NCBI GenBank assembly: GCA_018242365.1
Contig: JAFECB010000028.1
Span: forward strand, 1-64,000
Length of the DNA: 64,000 nucleotides
Origin: Pseudomonadota bacterium
Lineage (GTDB): Bacteria > Pseudomonadota > Gammaproteobacteria > Xanthomonadales > Xanthomonadaceae
Direction of reading: 5' to 3'
The notes under the pieces: generated by a model
What the model was told of the DNA's origin: nothing
The model's input: only the letters and a program-made list of their open reading frames with translations
Database searches by the model: none
Program-made: the position numbers and the translations under genes
In this document: in pieces, positions 1 to 9,156 of the stretch
How the letters are laid out: each line of letters begins with the position of its first letter
Position numbering within the stretch: the stretch's first letter is position 1

Positions 1-2304
1 GTAAGCGAAGATGCCGTCGGCAAAATAGCCGTGGGTGGGAGCGTATGCACCAACGGCACCGGAATTGGTGACCGTGGTGGTACCGCCGGAATTGGCATAC
101 AGGCCAAACGCGTTGCCGAACGCGGCATTCACGTAAACGTCGGTCGCATTGTCGATGTCGACGTTGACCGCCGCCACCGCCATCACACCCATGCCGTTGT
201 CATACGAGTGGACGGTGATCGCGCCGGTGTCCGCCGAGGTGATGTTGACGCTGCCGCCCGCCGCCTGGGCGACGACGCCTGCCGCACTCCCCTGGGCCGA
301 GGTGGCATTGACTGCCCCAGCGACATAGATATTGACGTCGCCGGTACCCATTGCGATGCCGCCAACGCCGATTGCCTGGTCATAGCCGGTGGCGTTGACA
401 ACGCCGGTATCCATGACATTGATCGTGACATCCCCCGCGCCCAGCGTGCCGGCAATGATGCCGATGGCAGTGCCGTAGTAGCTGTACGCGCCGACCGTGC
501 CGCTGTTGTCGACACCCGCGTTACCGGCAGAGCTCACGACATAATTGCCGGTGGCATCGCCATAGCGGCTGTAGGCATAGATGTTGCCGGTGGCACCGTT
601 GCTGACGGCCACATTGCCGTCATGGCTGTAGCCCTGGACGGCGATGGCATTGCCGTTCGTGCTTGCGGCATGGATATAGCCGGTGTCGCCATTGGTGATG
701 CCGACATTGCCGGCATAGCTGCTCGCGTTGACGCCGGTGGCGGTGGCGTCGCGGTTGGAGGCAAAGACCTCGCCTGCGCCGCTGTTGGTGACGCTGACGT
801 TGCCGTACTGGCTGCCGGCATTGATACCGGTGGAGCTGTACTTGTTGCCCAATGCAGCGACGTAGCCGCTGTTGCTGACCGTGGTGTCACCGTAGGGGCT
901 GAACGCGGCGATCCCGGTGACGTGGCCCGACGGCGAGAGGGCGACCAGGCTACCCGTCGCATCATTGGTCACATTGACGCCATCATCGCCCCAGGCATTG
1001 ATGCCGGTGGCCGAATAGGCGCGGGCGCGGACGTACATGTCGCCGGTGTTGACCACGTCCACGGTGCCGGTGCCACCGGTTGCGGTTGCGGAAATGCCTG
1101 TGGCCGAGCCGATGGTCGTCCGCACATAGATCGTGCCGTCGTTGTAGACGCCGACGTGCGAGGCCGCATACGGATCGGAGTTGATCGATACCGCACTGAT
1201 GCCGACCGCAGTGGAGCCGCTGCCAGCAGCACCGGTGACGTGGATGTCGCCGGTTGCGCTGTTGGTCACGGTCACGCCACCGGTCCCGGTGGCGGTGACG
1301 CCCGCAGAGTAGGTGCGCCCATTGACGAGGATCGTGCCGGAGTTGGAGACGTTGATATCACCATAGGTGGAATTGGTGTACACACCGACGGCCGAGCTGC
1401 GCACGCTGTGGGCGTAGATATCGGCCTGGTTGTCGACGCTGACATCGCCATAGACGCTGTGGCCGTATGCGCCGATCGCGAAGTTGCCCCAACTGTAGGC
1501 GTAGACATTGCCCGCGCCGGTATTGTTGATCGTCACATTGCCGTCGGTGCTGGCGGCATAAATGCCCATGCCAACGCCATTGAGGTAGGCATAGCCGGTG
1601 ACATCGCCACTGTTGTTGACCGTGGCATCACCGTGGTTGCTGACGGCCACGATGCCTAAGCCGTTGCCAAACTTGGAATAGCCGTAAGCGGTGCCGGTGT
1701 TGTTGACGGTGGCGTCACCGTTGTAGGCATAGACATGGATGCCGGTGCCGGTGCCGTTACCGAGCGCAATGCCATTCGCCGTACCGTTGTTGTTGACGGT
1801 GCCGCTGTTGAAGGCGTAGACATCGATACCGATGGCATCGAAGGCACCTGCGGTGGTGGTGCCGGTGGCGGAAGAACCAGCATTGAGGGTAGCAGTGGCA
1901 CTACCGCCTGTGCTACCCAGATAGATACCGGTCGCATCGTCAACCGCAGAGGTTGCGCTAAATGGACCACTAAAGCCCCCGGAGACATTTCCCGGGAACG
2001 TACCACTCCACCCCGACACCAACGACATCACCGGGCCACCACCGCCAGGAATCAGGGTCTCGGCGCCGCCAGGGATCAGGGCCAGATCGTCCACCGGGGC
2101 GAAGTCGATCGCCGCGCGCTGCAGTTGCAGGGCATGCGCCACCGGTACCCGATGTGCGGCCGCCGAAGCGGTACCGCTGGTGGCACCCAGCGCCAGGGTC
2201 AAGGCCGAGGCAGCGAGCACCGAGCGCACCGCGCGGGTGATCGTGGATTGCTGGATGCGGCGCGTGTTCTTGCCAGCCCGCGAGACGTTCCTGATGTCGT
2301 TCAT
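1..2304 (-). CDS. Autotransporter-like repeat-rich adhesin (C-terminus beyond window)
   Basis: The minus-strand frame is open from an ATG at 2304 to the left edge (768 codons, no stop), so the C-terminus is missing. The N-terminus is cationic (MNDIRNVSRAGKNTRRIQQS) and leads into a hydrophobic stretch ending near TASAA, a long signal peptide of about 50 residues. From about residue 110 the protein is almost only Gly, Asn, Thr, Val, Ser, Ala and Tyr, in degenerate units of about 25-35 residues built around VTNSG, VNNTG or VDNSG followed by GI-x-A/V-x-S-x-x-G-(D/N)-V. Such repeats form right-handed beta-helix passengers of type V autotransporters; an outer-membrane barrel would be expected further left but is not visible. 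A surface location and adhesion role are inferred. Cysteine is essentially absent, as usual for passengers. Confidence 0.8.
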   Translation of the reverse strand, partial: MNDIRNVSRAGKNTRRIQQSTITRAVRSVLAASALTLALGATSGTASAAAHRVPVAHALQLQRAAIDFAPVDDLALIPGGAETLIPGGGGPVMSLVSGWSGTFPGNVSGGFSGPFSATSAVDDATGIYLGSTGGSATATLNAGSSATGTTTAGAFDAIGIDVYAFNSGTVNNNGTANGIALGNGTGTGIHVYAYNGDATVNNTGTAYGYSKFGNGLGIVAVSNHGDATVNNSGDVTGYAYLNGVGMGIYAASTDGNVTINNTGAGNVYAYSWGNFAIGAYGHSVYGDVSVDNQADIYAHSVRSSAVGVYTNSTYGDINVSNSGTILVNGRTYSAGVTATGTGGVTVTNSATGDIHVTGAAGSGSTAVGISAVSINSDPYAASHVGVYNDGTIYVRTTIGSATGISATATGGTGTVDVVNTGDMYVRARAYSATGINAWGDDGVNVTNDATGSLVALSPSGHVTGIAAFSPYGDTTVSNSGYVAALGNKYSSTGINAGSQYGNVSVTNSGAGEVFASNRDATATGVNASSYAGNVGITNGDTGYIHAASTNGNAIAVQGYSHDGNVAVSNGATGNIYAYSRYGDATGNYVVSSAGNAGVDNSGTVGAYSYYGTAIGIIAGTLGAGDVTINVMDTGVVNATGYDQAIGVGGIAMGTGDVNIYVAGAVNATSAQGSAAGVVAQAAGGSVNITSADTGAITVHSYDNGMGVMAVAAVNVDIDNATDVYVNAAFGNAFGLYANSGGTTTVTNSGAVGAYAPTHGYFADGIFAY

Positions 2305-2661
2305 GTGTCCCCAACTCCGTGATGGTTGTTGCCGTAACAGGATCCGGGGCGCAGGACACCCCGGAGAATTCGATCCGCAAAGGAAAAGTACACGCTCCCC
2401 TGTGCGCAGCTTTTCGCATTCGTACTATCGCCCGAGCCGACAAGGGCTGTCAACACGATATTCACCTCGATTTCCCCCCGCAGTCACGGGACGCCACAAG
2501 AAGTGCTCCGGGCGTGATCGCAGGCGCTGCGGCACGTCGACGGACGGCCACCGTTGATATCCCGCACGTGGCTATTGCACCCACTCGGGGAGACCACGGA
2601 ACAGCGCGCACCCTCGCCAAGCAGGGGCCCGTGCTGGCCCGCGATACAGTTTCATGCACAC
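2305..2661. other. Gene-free region upstream of the adhesin
   Basis: This stretch separates the adhesin start from the terminator of the M4 protease to its right; both genes run leftward, so it should hold the adhesin promoter and 5' leader. Open frames exist on both strands but none has a convincing start site or recognisable protein. I see no clear promoter consensus or structured RNA. Confidence 0.5.
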
Positions 2662-2696
2662 AAAAACAAGTCGACCCGCAATGCGGGCCGACTTGT
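2662..2696 (-). terminator. Rho-independent terminator of the first M4 protease
   Basis: Read on the minus strand, ACAAGTCG pairs with CGACTTGT around an inner GCCCGCA/TGCGGGT stem, and the hairpin is followed by TTTTTG. It lies about 65 bp after the stop of the M4 protease at 2762. Confidence 0.85.
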
Positions 2697-2761
2697 ACTT
2701 CCAGCGATGGCTACCGCAGCAACGGAAAACGCGCCTCCGTCGTTACGGCTTCCGAACGGCC

Positions 2762-4357
2762 TTACAGGCCCACGGCCGCCCAGGCGGCGGTCACCGCGTT
2801 GGACTCCGGCGAGCCGCTGCCGTAAAGGGCATTCGCCGCATTCAGGGTAGCAGTCTTGGCGCCGGCGTAGTTGGTGCCCGAGGTCATGTAGGTGGTCAGC
2901 GCCTTGTACCAGATGGCCTGGGCCTTGGTGCGACCGATCCCGGCCAGCGAGGTATTGCCATTGCAGACCAGCGAGGACGGGGTCAGGTTGGCCCAGGTGC
3001 CCGCTCCGAACCCGGCCGGAACCACCGCGCCTTCCGCCAGCAGGTAGAAGAAGTGATTGGCCACGCCGGAGCTGTAGTGCACGTCCAAGTTGCCGATGGT
3101 GCTGATGTAGCAGTCCGGGGACGCGCCATCCAGATGCGGCTTGAACATCCAGCGGATCGCCTGCGACATGTCGGCATTGTTCGGGTAGAGCTTCTCGCCC
3201 ATGACGTAGTTGGGCGGATTGCTGGGGTTGTTGGCGTAGTACTCGACCATGGTGCCGAAGATGTCGGACGTTGCCTCGTTCAAGCCACCGGACTGGCCGC
3301 TGTAGACCAGGGCCGCGGTGCGGCTGGTCACACCGTGCGACATCTCGTGACCGGCAACATCGAGCGCCACCAACGGATTCATGGTGGCGCCGTTGTCGCC
3401 GTCACCGAAGGTCATGCAGAAGCAGCCGTCGCTCCAGAAGGCATTGGCGTAAGTGCGACCGTAATGCACGCGGCTGACGGCGCCGGAACCATTGTTGGCG
3501 ATGCCGTTGCGGCCATGGATGTTCTTGTAGTAATCCCAGGTCATCGAGATGCCGTAATGGGCATCGGCGGCGACCGTGTTCATGTTGGTCATCGCGTTGT
3601 TGCCAAACACATTGGTGGGTGCCGAGATCAGCGTGCCCATGCCGACGGTCTTGAACGCCATGTTGTGAGTCGCGCCATTGCCACGCGTCATGTCACGCAT
3701 CTGGTAGACGTTGCCGCACTTGACGGTATTGAGGGTGACATTGCCCACCATCAGGGTGCGGCCGGTACCCACCGCAGCAGTGGCCGTGCAGGCGGCGGTC
3801 TGGACGGTATCCCACTGGTTCAGGATGCGGCCGGTGCGGGCATCGACGAAATAGTGCATCTCGGTCGGCGTCTGGTCGGCCTTGATGCCATTGAAGAGGA
3901 CTTCATAGGCCAGCACCGGACGGGTATCCAGCGCATAGATCACCGGGCGGGCCGTGGGCACGCCATCGAAGCGGATTCCGAAATGGGCGCCGGCCTCGAC
4001 GATGGCCTGGTCCGCGCTGATGCGGCCACGGGCGTTCGGGCGTTCGCTGCTGAGCAGGGTCTGGCTGACGCCGGCGAGGCGGCCATTGCGCGAATGCACG
4101 ACGAAGTCGCCGCCGATGACCGGCATGCCGCGGAAGGTACGGTCGTAACGCACGTGCTCGGTGCCGTCACGATCGACGATCACGTCACGCACGCTGAAGG
4201 CATCTGCCGAAGCCCGATGGAAGGTACTGCCGTGCGCTGTGAGCAGGGCATTGCCGCGAGCTACGACATCCGCACGGGCGGCGGTGGCGGCCTGGGCCGG
4301 GACCACGGCAAGCGCGGAGGCAATGGCAAGGCACAACAGGCTGACTTGATGCTTCAT
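2762..4357 (-). CDS. Secreted M4 (thermolysin-family) zinc metalloprotease, copy 1
   Basis: 531 residues. A signal peptide (MKHQVSLLCLAIASALAVVPAQA) is followed by an FTP/PepSY-type propeptide (to about residue 200, with YDRTFRGMPVIGGDFVVHS) and the M4 catalytic domain. The zinc motif HEMSH is at residues 337-341 and the third ligand lies in GGLNEATSD (Glu361), the spacing expected of thermolysins. The later DVHYSSGVANHF block matches the region carrying the catalytic His of thermolysin. The protein would be exported, cleave itself and act outside the cell on proteins. It has its own terminator and lies directly downstream of a closely similar paralog, so the pair is a tandem duplication. It stops right after the catalytic domain (VGL), without a C-terminal secretion domain. 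Confidence 0.95.
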   Translation of the reverse strand: MKHQVSLLCLAIASALAVVPAQAATAARADVVARGNALLTAHGSTFHRASADAFSVRDVIVDRDGTEHVRYDRTFRGMPVIGGDFVVHSRNGRLAGVSQTLLSSERPNARGRISADQAIVEAGAHFGIRFDGVPTARPVIYALDTRPVLAYEVLFNGIKADQTPTEMHYFVDARTGRILNQWDTVQTAACTATAAVGTGRTLMVGNVTLNTVKCGNVYQMRDMTRGNGATHNMAFKTVGMGTLISAPTNVFGNNAMTNMNTVAADAHYGISMTWDYYKNIHGRNGIANNGSGAVSRVHYGRTYANAFWSDGCFCMTFGDGDNGATMNPLVALDVAGHEMSHGVTSRTAALVYSGQSGGLNEATSDIFGTMVEYYANNPSNPPNYVMGEKLYPNNADMSQAIRWMFKPHLDGASPDCYISTIGNLDVHYSSGVANHFFYLLAEGAVVPAGFGAGTWANLTPSSLVCNGNTSLAGIGRTKAQAIWYKALTTYMTSGTNYAGAKTATLNAANALYGSGSPESNAVTAAWAAVGL

Positions 4358-4711
4358 GACGCAATTCTCCCTGATGATCAGCCCGACCCGCTTGGTCGTG
4401 CCGGATGTCTACTGGTTTGATTCCCCTGTCACCACGGTCGCAGTGGCGTGATCGCAACTTTCCGAGGCAACCGAAGCATACCCGAATATTCGGCTGGTGC
4501 ACGTCGATGCAGTGAGACGGCAACAATCGACGCGGACGTGCCCTATCGGGACGCCTTTCCTGCCGATTTTGCGGCTGAACAACCGATCTCCTTCAGCATG
4601 AATCGGACTACCTGCACCACCAAAACAAACGGCCCGCTTGCGCGGGCCGTTTGTTGACCATCGCCAGCGCCCGTCGGCAAACAGCCAACGGGCGCGGACG
4701 CAACGCATCCG
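4358..4711. other. Intergenic region between the two M4 protease genes
   Basis: It holds the terminator of the upstream protease (4622-4654) and, between that and 4357, what should be the promoter and leader of the downstream protease. The AT-richer sequence around 4475-4500 (ACCCGAATATTCGG) is an inverted repeat that could be an operator or part of the leader, but I cannot assign it. Confidence 0.5.
4622..4654 (-). terminator. Rho-independent terminator of the second M4 protease
   Basis: On the minus strand, ACAAACGGCCCGC pairs perfectly with GCGGGCCGTTTGT around a short loop and is followed by TTTTG. It separates the transcripts of the two paralogous proteases. Confidence 0.85.
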
Positions 4712-6376
4712 TCAGCGGCGACGGCGCGGCGACGGCGGCGCGATAGTGTTTTGGCTCGCCACGTTCACCGCATCCCATGCGGCATTGACCGCATTGGCTT
4801 CGGTGGAACCGTAGAGATCCAAAGCGGCACTGACCGTCGCACTGCGAGCACCGGCATAGTCGGTGCTGGAGTTCATGTACACCGTCAAGGCGCGGTACCA
4901 GATCTTGGCCGCCTTGTCGCGGCCGATACCGGTGATGCCGGTATTGCCGTTGCAGACAAGATCACCCACCGCCAGGTTGGCCCAGGTGCCCGCGCCGAAA
5001 CCGGCCGGAACCACCGCGCCTTCCGCCAGCAGGTAGTAGAAGTGGTTGGCCACGCCGGAGCTGTAGTGCACGTCCAGATCACCCAAGCCGCTCTCGTAGC
5101 AATCCGGGGAGGTGCCATCCAGGCTCGGCTTGAACATCCAGCGGATCGCCTGGTGCATGTCGGCGTTGTTCGGGAACAGCTCCTCGCCCATCACGTAGTC
5201 ACCCGGGTCCGACGCGTTGTTGGCGTAGTACTCGACCATGGTGCCGAAGATGTCGGAAGTGGCTTCGTTCAGGCCACCGGACTCGCCGGAATAGTCGAGG
5301 TTGGCCGAACGACTGGTCACACCGTGCGACATTTCGTGGCCGGCCACGTCGATCGCCACCAGCGGCATGATCGAAGCACCATTGTCGCCATCGCCGAAGG
5401 TCATGCAGAAGCAGCCGTCACTCCAGAAGGCGTTGGCGTAATTGCGGCCGTAATGGACGCGGCTGATGGCGCCCACGCCATCATTGGCGATGCCGTCGCG
5501 GCCGTGCACATTCAGGTAGTAATCCCAGGTGGTGGCGATGCCGTAATGGGCATCCGCAGCCACAGTGGCCAGATTGTTCAGCGCGCCGTTGCCCCAGGTG
5601 TTGCTGGTGGCCACATACAGGGCACCCATGCCGGTGGTCTTGAACGCCATGTTGTGGGTTTCACCACCACCGCGGGTCAGGTCCTTGAGCTGGTAGTTGG
5701 CGCCGCACTGGACGGTGTTCAGCGACACGGTACCTTCGAACAGGCTGTTGCCGGTGCCGACGGCGGCGGTCGGCGTGCAGCTGCCACCACCTCCACGACC
5801 CGGACCTGGCTTGGCGGTTTCGATGCCATCCCACGAGGCCAGGATGCGGCCACTGTTGGCGTCGACGAAGTAATGCATTTCAGTCGGGGTCTGGTCGGCC
5901 TTGGTGCCCTTGAAGATGGCCTCATAGGCCAGCACCGGGGTGCCGCTGCGGGCAAAGATCACGGCGCGGGCGGTGGGTGCGCCTTCGAAACGGGTACCGA
6001 ACCGGGTGCCGGCTTCGACGATCGCCTGGTCGCGGCTGATGCGGCCGTTGAGGCTCGGACGCGTGGCAGAGCGCAGGGTCTGGCTGACGCCGGAGAGCTG
6101 GCCATTGCGCGAATGCGCCACGAAATCACCACCGATGACCGGCAGGCCACGATAGGTGCGGTCGTAACGGACGTGCTCGGTGCCGTCACGGTCGACGATC
6201 ACGTCGCGGACGGTGTAGACATCCCCGTAGGTCCCGTGCACGGCGCTGGAATGCGAGGTCACCAGCGCGTTGACGCGGTTGACGACGTCGGCGCGGCGGG
6301 CGTTGGCGGCCTGTGCCGGCGCAACGGAAAGAGCGGAAGCAATGGCAAGACACAACAGACTGGCTTGAAGTTTCAT
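4712..6376 (-). CDS. Secreted M4 (thermolysin-family) zinc metalloprotease, copy 2
   Basis: 554 residues with the same plan as its neighbour: signal peptide (MKLQASLLCLAIASALSVAPAQA), FTP/PepSY propeptide, and M4 domain with HEMSH at residues 347-351 and Glu371 in GGLNEATSD. Large blocks are identical in both copies (for example FWSDGCFCMTFGDGDNGA). This copy differs by a Gly-rich linker with a Cys between propeptide and catalytic domain (PGPGRGGGGSC) and by a basic, proline-containing C-terminal tail (PPSPRRRR). Secretion and extracellular proteolysis are inferred from the family. The ATG at 6376 follows a good GGGAGAGT Shine-Dalgarno sequence. Confidence 0.95.
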   Translation of the reverse strand: MKLQASLLCLAIASALSVAPAQAANARRADVVNRVNALVTSHSSAVHGTYGDVYTVRDVIVDRDGTEHVRYDRTYRGLPVIGGDFVAHSRNGQLSGVSQTLRSATRPSLNGRISRDQAIVEAGTRFGTRFEGAPTARAVIFARSGTPVLAYEAIFKGTKADQTPTEMHYFVDANSGRILASWDGIETAKPGPGRGGGGSCTPTAAVGTGNSLFEGTVSLNTVQCGANYQLKDLTRGGGETHNMAFKTTGMGALYVATSNTWGNGALNNLATVAADAHYGIATTWDYYLNVHGRDGIANDGVGAISRVHYGRNYANAFWSDGCFCMTFGDGDNGASIMPLVAIDVAGHEMSHGVTSRSANLDYSGESGGLNEATSDIFGTMVEYYANNASDPGDYVMGEELFPNNADMHQAIRWMFKPSLDGTSPDCYESGLGDLDVHYSSGVANHFYYLLAEGAVVPAGFGAGTWANLAVGDLVCNGNTGITGIGRDKAAKIWYRALTVYMNSSTDYAGARSATVSAALDLYGSTEANAVNAAWDAVNVASQNTIAPPSPRRRR

Positions 6377-6430
6377 GGTGACTCTCCCTGGTGATTTGCT
6401 GCTGATTTGCTGCTGAATCGCTGGTGATGA

Positions 6431-6991
6431 CTAGCCCGACTGCTGTGCCGGGATGGACGGGTTGGGACTCCTGCGCACACCGCGATTGACCGCGATCCGT
6501 GCCGGGGCTTGGAGCATAGCATCGGAAAAATACGAAACGTGCAACTGTTTTCCACGCGGCGAATAGCCGATGAAGGTGGCATCGAAAGTCGGTTCGTAGG
6601 CATGCGGATAGGCCTTGCCCAGTTTTCCGTTCTCGATTTCGAACAACAGACCAAGGCTTTCCGGCCGCGCCAGGCCCTGGTTGTACTCGTGCAAGGCCTG
6701 CTTGGATTGCCGGACCATTGGCAGGAACACATCATGGCCACGCATGGCGCGGGCCAGGAAGATCCGGTAGTAGTAGGTCGGTTGGCGCAGGCGCGGCGTG
6801 ATCTTGACCACGGCGGTGGCGACGCCGCAGATCCCGCCATCACCATCTCGCAGGACGCATACGGCCTGGAGTGCACGCTGGCGCGCCTCGTCCGCACTGG
6901 CGATGGCCTGGTTCGCCTGCCAGAACGCCACCAGCTCCTCCACCAGTGCTGGGGTTACCTGTTTCCAGACGGTGTCGATCCGTGTGCTCAC
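6431..6991 (-). CDS. Unknown protein coupled to an EF-hand protein
   Basis: 186 residues without signal peptide or membrane segment. The N-terminal half (AFWQANQAIASADEARQRALQAVCVLRDGDGGICGVATAVVK) resembles the start of a GNAT-type fold, but I see no clear acetyl-CoA binding loop, so I leave the function open. Its ATG overlaps the stop of the EF-hand gene by 4 bases (ATGA), so the two are probably translationally coupled and belong to a three-gene operon starting at 8702. Confidence 0.75.
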   Translation of the reverse strand: MSTRIDTVWKQVTPALVEELVAFWQANQAIASADEARQRALQAVCVLRDGDGGICGVATAVVKITPRLRQPTYYYRIFLARAMRGHDVFLPMVRQSKQALHEYNQGLARPESLGLLFEIENGKLGKAYPHAYEPTFDATFIGYSPRGKQLHVSYFSDAMLQAPARIAVNRGVRRSPNPSIPAQQSG

Positions 6992-7455
6992 CGCCGCCCC
7001 TGCCCCGCTGCTGGCTGCTGGGCTTGCGGCCGCGGCGAGAGCGCCTCGACCAGCTTCACGTATTCACCGAACTCCAGCTTGCCGTTGCCATTGGCATCGA
7101 AGCGCGACAGCGGCGGCGCGTTGCGGCCGGCGTTCTTGATCAGGACCAGATTGGGATATTCGGCCGGGTCGATTGCGCCACTGTGGTTGGCATCGATCGT
7201 CGCGAACTGGCGGCGCAGGCTGGCCGCGACCTGGACGGCAGCCTGGGCGCGCTGGAAGCCTTCGGTGAACTCGGCGAGAGACAGCTGGCTGTCACCATTC
7301 TTGTCCCAGGCGCGGAAGGTGCGGGTGGCTTCATCCACGGCCGGACGTGCCGGCGCAGCGGCAGGTGTGGCGGCGGGCCGGGTCTGCGCGTGGGCCACGG
7401 GAGCCACCAGCAGCACGCCGGCAGCGAGGGCGGAAAGGGTCAGGAAACGCATCAT
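6988..7455 (-). CDS. Exported EF-hand calcium-binding protein
   Basis: 155 residues. A signal peptide (MMRFLTLSALAAGVLLVAPVAHAQ) and a Pro/Ala linker precede three EF-hand loops: DKNGDSQLSLAEF, DANHSGAIDPAEY and DANGNGKLEFGEY, each with the Asp-x-Asn/Asp-x-Ser/Gly pattern and the final acidic ligand. A periplasmic calcium-binding or sensing role is inferred. It overlaps its upstream neighbour (stop/start at 7452-7455) and its downstream neighbour (6988-6991) by 4 bases each. Confidence 0.88.
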   Translation of the reverse strand: MMRFLTLSALAAGVLLVAPVAHAQTRPAATPAAAPARPAVDEATRTFRAWDKNGDSQLSLAEFTEGFQRAQAAVQVAASLRRQFATIDANHSGAIDPAEYPNLVLIKNAGRNAPPLSRFDANGNGKLEFGEYVKLVEALSPRPQAQQPAAGQGRR

Positions 7456-8702
7456 GCGACAGGAGCCTCCACGGGCAGATCGGATTCGAAGGTGATGAGG
7501 TCACGGATTTCCGGCGTGCGCAGGCCGATCATCATCGGGTTCTTGACGCCTGGCAGGAAGCTGATGTCGAAGATCTCGCCCATGTCGCCATCGAAGCGGA
7601 TCCAGTTCAGCACATCGCCATTGGTCAGCGAGATGATCTGCACGCCGCACCACGGCTCGGCATCGCGCTTCTTGAGCTCGTCATCCAGCTGCAGGCCTTC
7701 GAAGCGTTGATTGCGCGGCTTCGACAGGCCGACCGCGGCGACATTGCCGAGCATCGACAAGCCGCGCGCGAAGCCGGGGACGAAGGCGTGCGGGACGAAG
7801 GCTTTCTTCTCGAAATCGACCCAGCCGAGGTAGCCGGTGCCGGCATTGAGCAGCCACAGCTTGCCGTTGTGCCAGCGCGGCGAATGCGGCATCGACAGGC
7901 CTTCGCAGACGATCTCGTCGGTCTCGACGTCGATCACCACGCCGCCGTCCTGGCGGCGATCACGCCAGCCATCGACGGAATCGCTGCGGCAGACCGCGGT
8001 GACGTACTTCGGCTCGCCATCCACCATCGCCAGCCCGTTGAGGTGGCAACGGTCTTCCGGTGCCAGCTTGCTGACGAACTTCGGCTTCCAGATCGCCTTG
8101 AAGCTGTGGGTGGGGCTGAGCTCGGACAGGCAGGAATACTTGGTGTTGACGAACACCACCTTGCCGTTCTTGCGGATGCCGAGCTCGTGGATATCGACGT
8201 CACCAATGGTCTGGGCGTTGCGCGGCACGTAGCACTTGTCGAACTGGCCGTGCATGATTTCGTTCGAACGCAGCACGTTCTCGAAACGCCACAGCTGGTA
8301 CAGGCCCCCCAGGTAAATCCGCTGGGCATTGCCGACCACGCCCATCGCGCGCTCGAAGATGCGCTCGAAGAACGACACCCGGCCGTCCTTGTCGGAACCG
8401 ACCAAGTAGATGCGGCCGGACTGATAGGAGGTGATCGCCAGCGACAGCCGGTTCTGCCCCAGCCAGCCTGCGAGACTGCGTGAGCAGCTCTTGTTGACGA
8501 CGAGCTTGGTCAAGTCCTTCGGGGCCTGCTGCGCGGGCTGGCCCGGTTGCTGGGCTGCCTGCTCGGCGGGCTGCCCGGTGGCAGCCGGCGCAGCTTCGCC
8601 AGCCTCTGCCGCAACTTCGCTCAATCCAACCTCAAGCTCCGGCTTGTCCTGATTGGACTGGATGCCGGTGTCGGGAGTTTTCTGTTTCTTGTCTTTGGCC
8701 AC
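7452..8702 (-). CDS. TIGR03032 family protein
   Basis: 416 residues from the GTG at 8702, chosen because GGAAGA stands five bases before it and the protein then begins VAKDKKQK; the frame stays open further upstream to 8828 but without a ribosome site. After an Ala/Gln/Pro-rich low-complexity N-terminus (to about residue 75) comes the conserved domain, recognisable by GMxMPHSPRWHNGKLWLLN-type sequence (here GLSMPHSPRWHNGKLWLLN), the family's signature block. The repeated short beta-strand pattern suggests a propeller-like fold. The biochemical role of this family is unknown to me. First gene of a tightly coupled operon with an EF-hand protein and an unknown. Confidence 0.85.
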   Translation of the reverse strand: MAKDKKQKTPDTGIQSNQDKPELEVGLSEVAAEAGEAAPAATGQPAEQAAQQPGQPAQQAPKDLTKLVVNKSCSRSLAGWLGQNRLSLAITSYQSGRIYLVGSDKDGRVSFFERIFERAMGVVGNAQRIYLGGLYQLWRFENVLRSNEIMHGQFDKCYVPRNAQTIGDVDIHELGIRKNGKVVFVNTKYSCLSELSPTHSFKAIWKPKFVSKLAPEDRCHLNGLAMVDGEPKYVTAVCRSDSVDGWRDRRQDGGVVIDVETDEIVCEGLSMPHSPRWHNGKLWLLNAGTGYLGWVDFEKKAFVPHAFVPGFARGLSMLGNVAAVGLSKPRNQRFEGLQLDDELKKRDAEPWCGVQIISLTNGDVLNWIRFDGDMGEIFDISFLPGVKNPMMIGLRTPEIRDLITFESDLPVEAPVA

Positions 8703-9156
8703 GTGTTCTTCCACAACTGAAATTCGAGGGACAGTTACACCAACGCAGTCATGCGTATCGGGTATCCGGGCGGTTGATGACCCAAGAATACCGGAACTCG
8801 GCGCGACCGCGCAGCAGGCCAGCAGCACCTTCCTGCGGAGCGATTCCGCAGGCGACGCAGGTGCTGTGGGCGACGCCTATCCCCGCTGACGCCTGCAACC
8901 TGCAGCCTTCAGCGACGGCGATCAGCCCCCCTGCCCAAACGCCCAGTCCGCTGCAATTGACGCGCCAGCCCTCGTCCCTGTCAACAAGCCCTAACGGCAC
9001 AACAGCCTGTGACCGGACACGTCGGCACGCCAAAATCCCGGCTGCAATTCTGGTGCTACGCGAGGCCGTCAGCACGGGACTCTCGACCGGAACGCGTCGA
9101 TTCTGGAATAATCGCCCCGTTTGAGGCCGTCTTCGGCCGTGATACAGGGAACCCAC
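8703..9156. other. Divergent intergenic region
   Basis: This stretch lies between the divergent TIGR03032 gene and the cytochrome c gene and should hold both promoters. TGGAATAAT at about 9105-9113 looks like an extended -10 element for the cytochrome gene. No convincing gene is present on either strand. Confidence 0.45.

Noticed and set aside
31..1659. A long plus-strand open frame with Asp-Val-Gly repeats
   Set aside because: It is the complement of the adhesin repeats. The minus frame has a signal peptide and the family pattern, and this one does not.
2462..2850. Small open frames between the adhesin and the M4 protease
   Set aside because: Several overlapping frames on both strands, no ribosome site, no conserved pattern; the terminator at 2662-2696 lies in them.
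4475..4500. Possible operator palindrome ACCCGAATATTCGG
   Set aside because: Short and single; no matching copy found near the other M4 gene, so I do not list it as a regulatory site.
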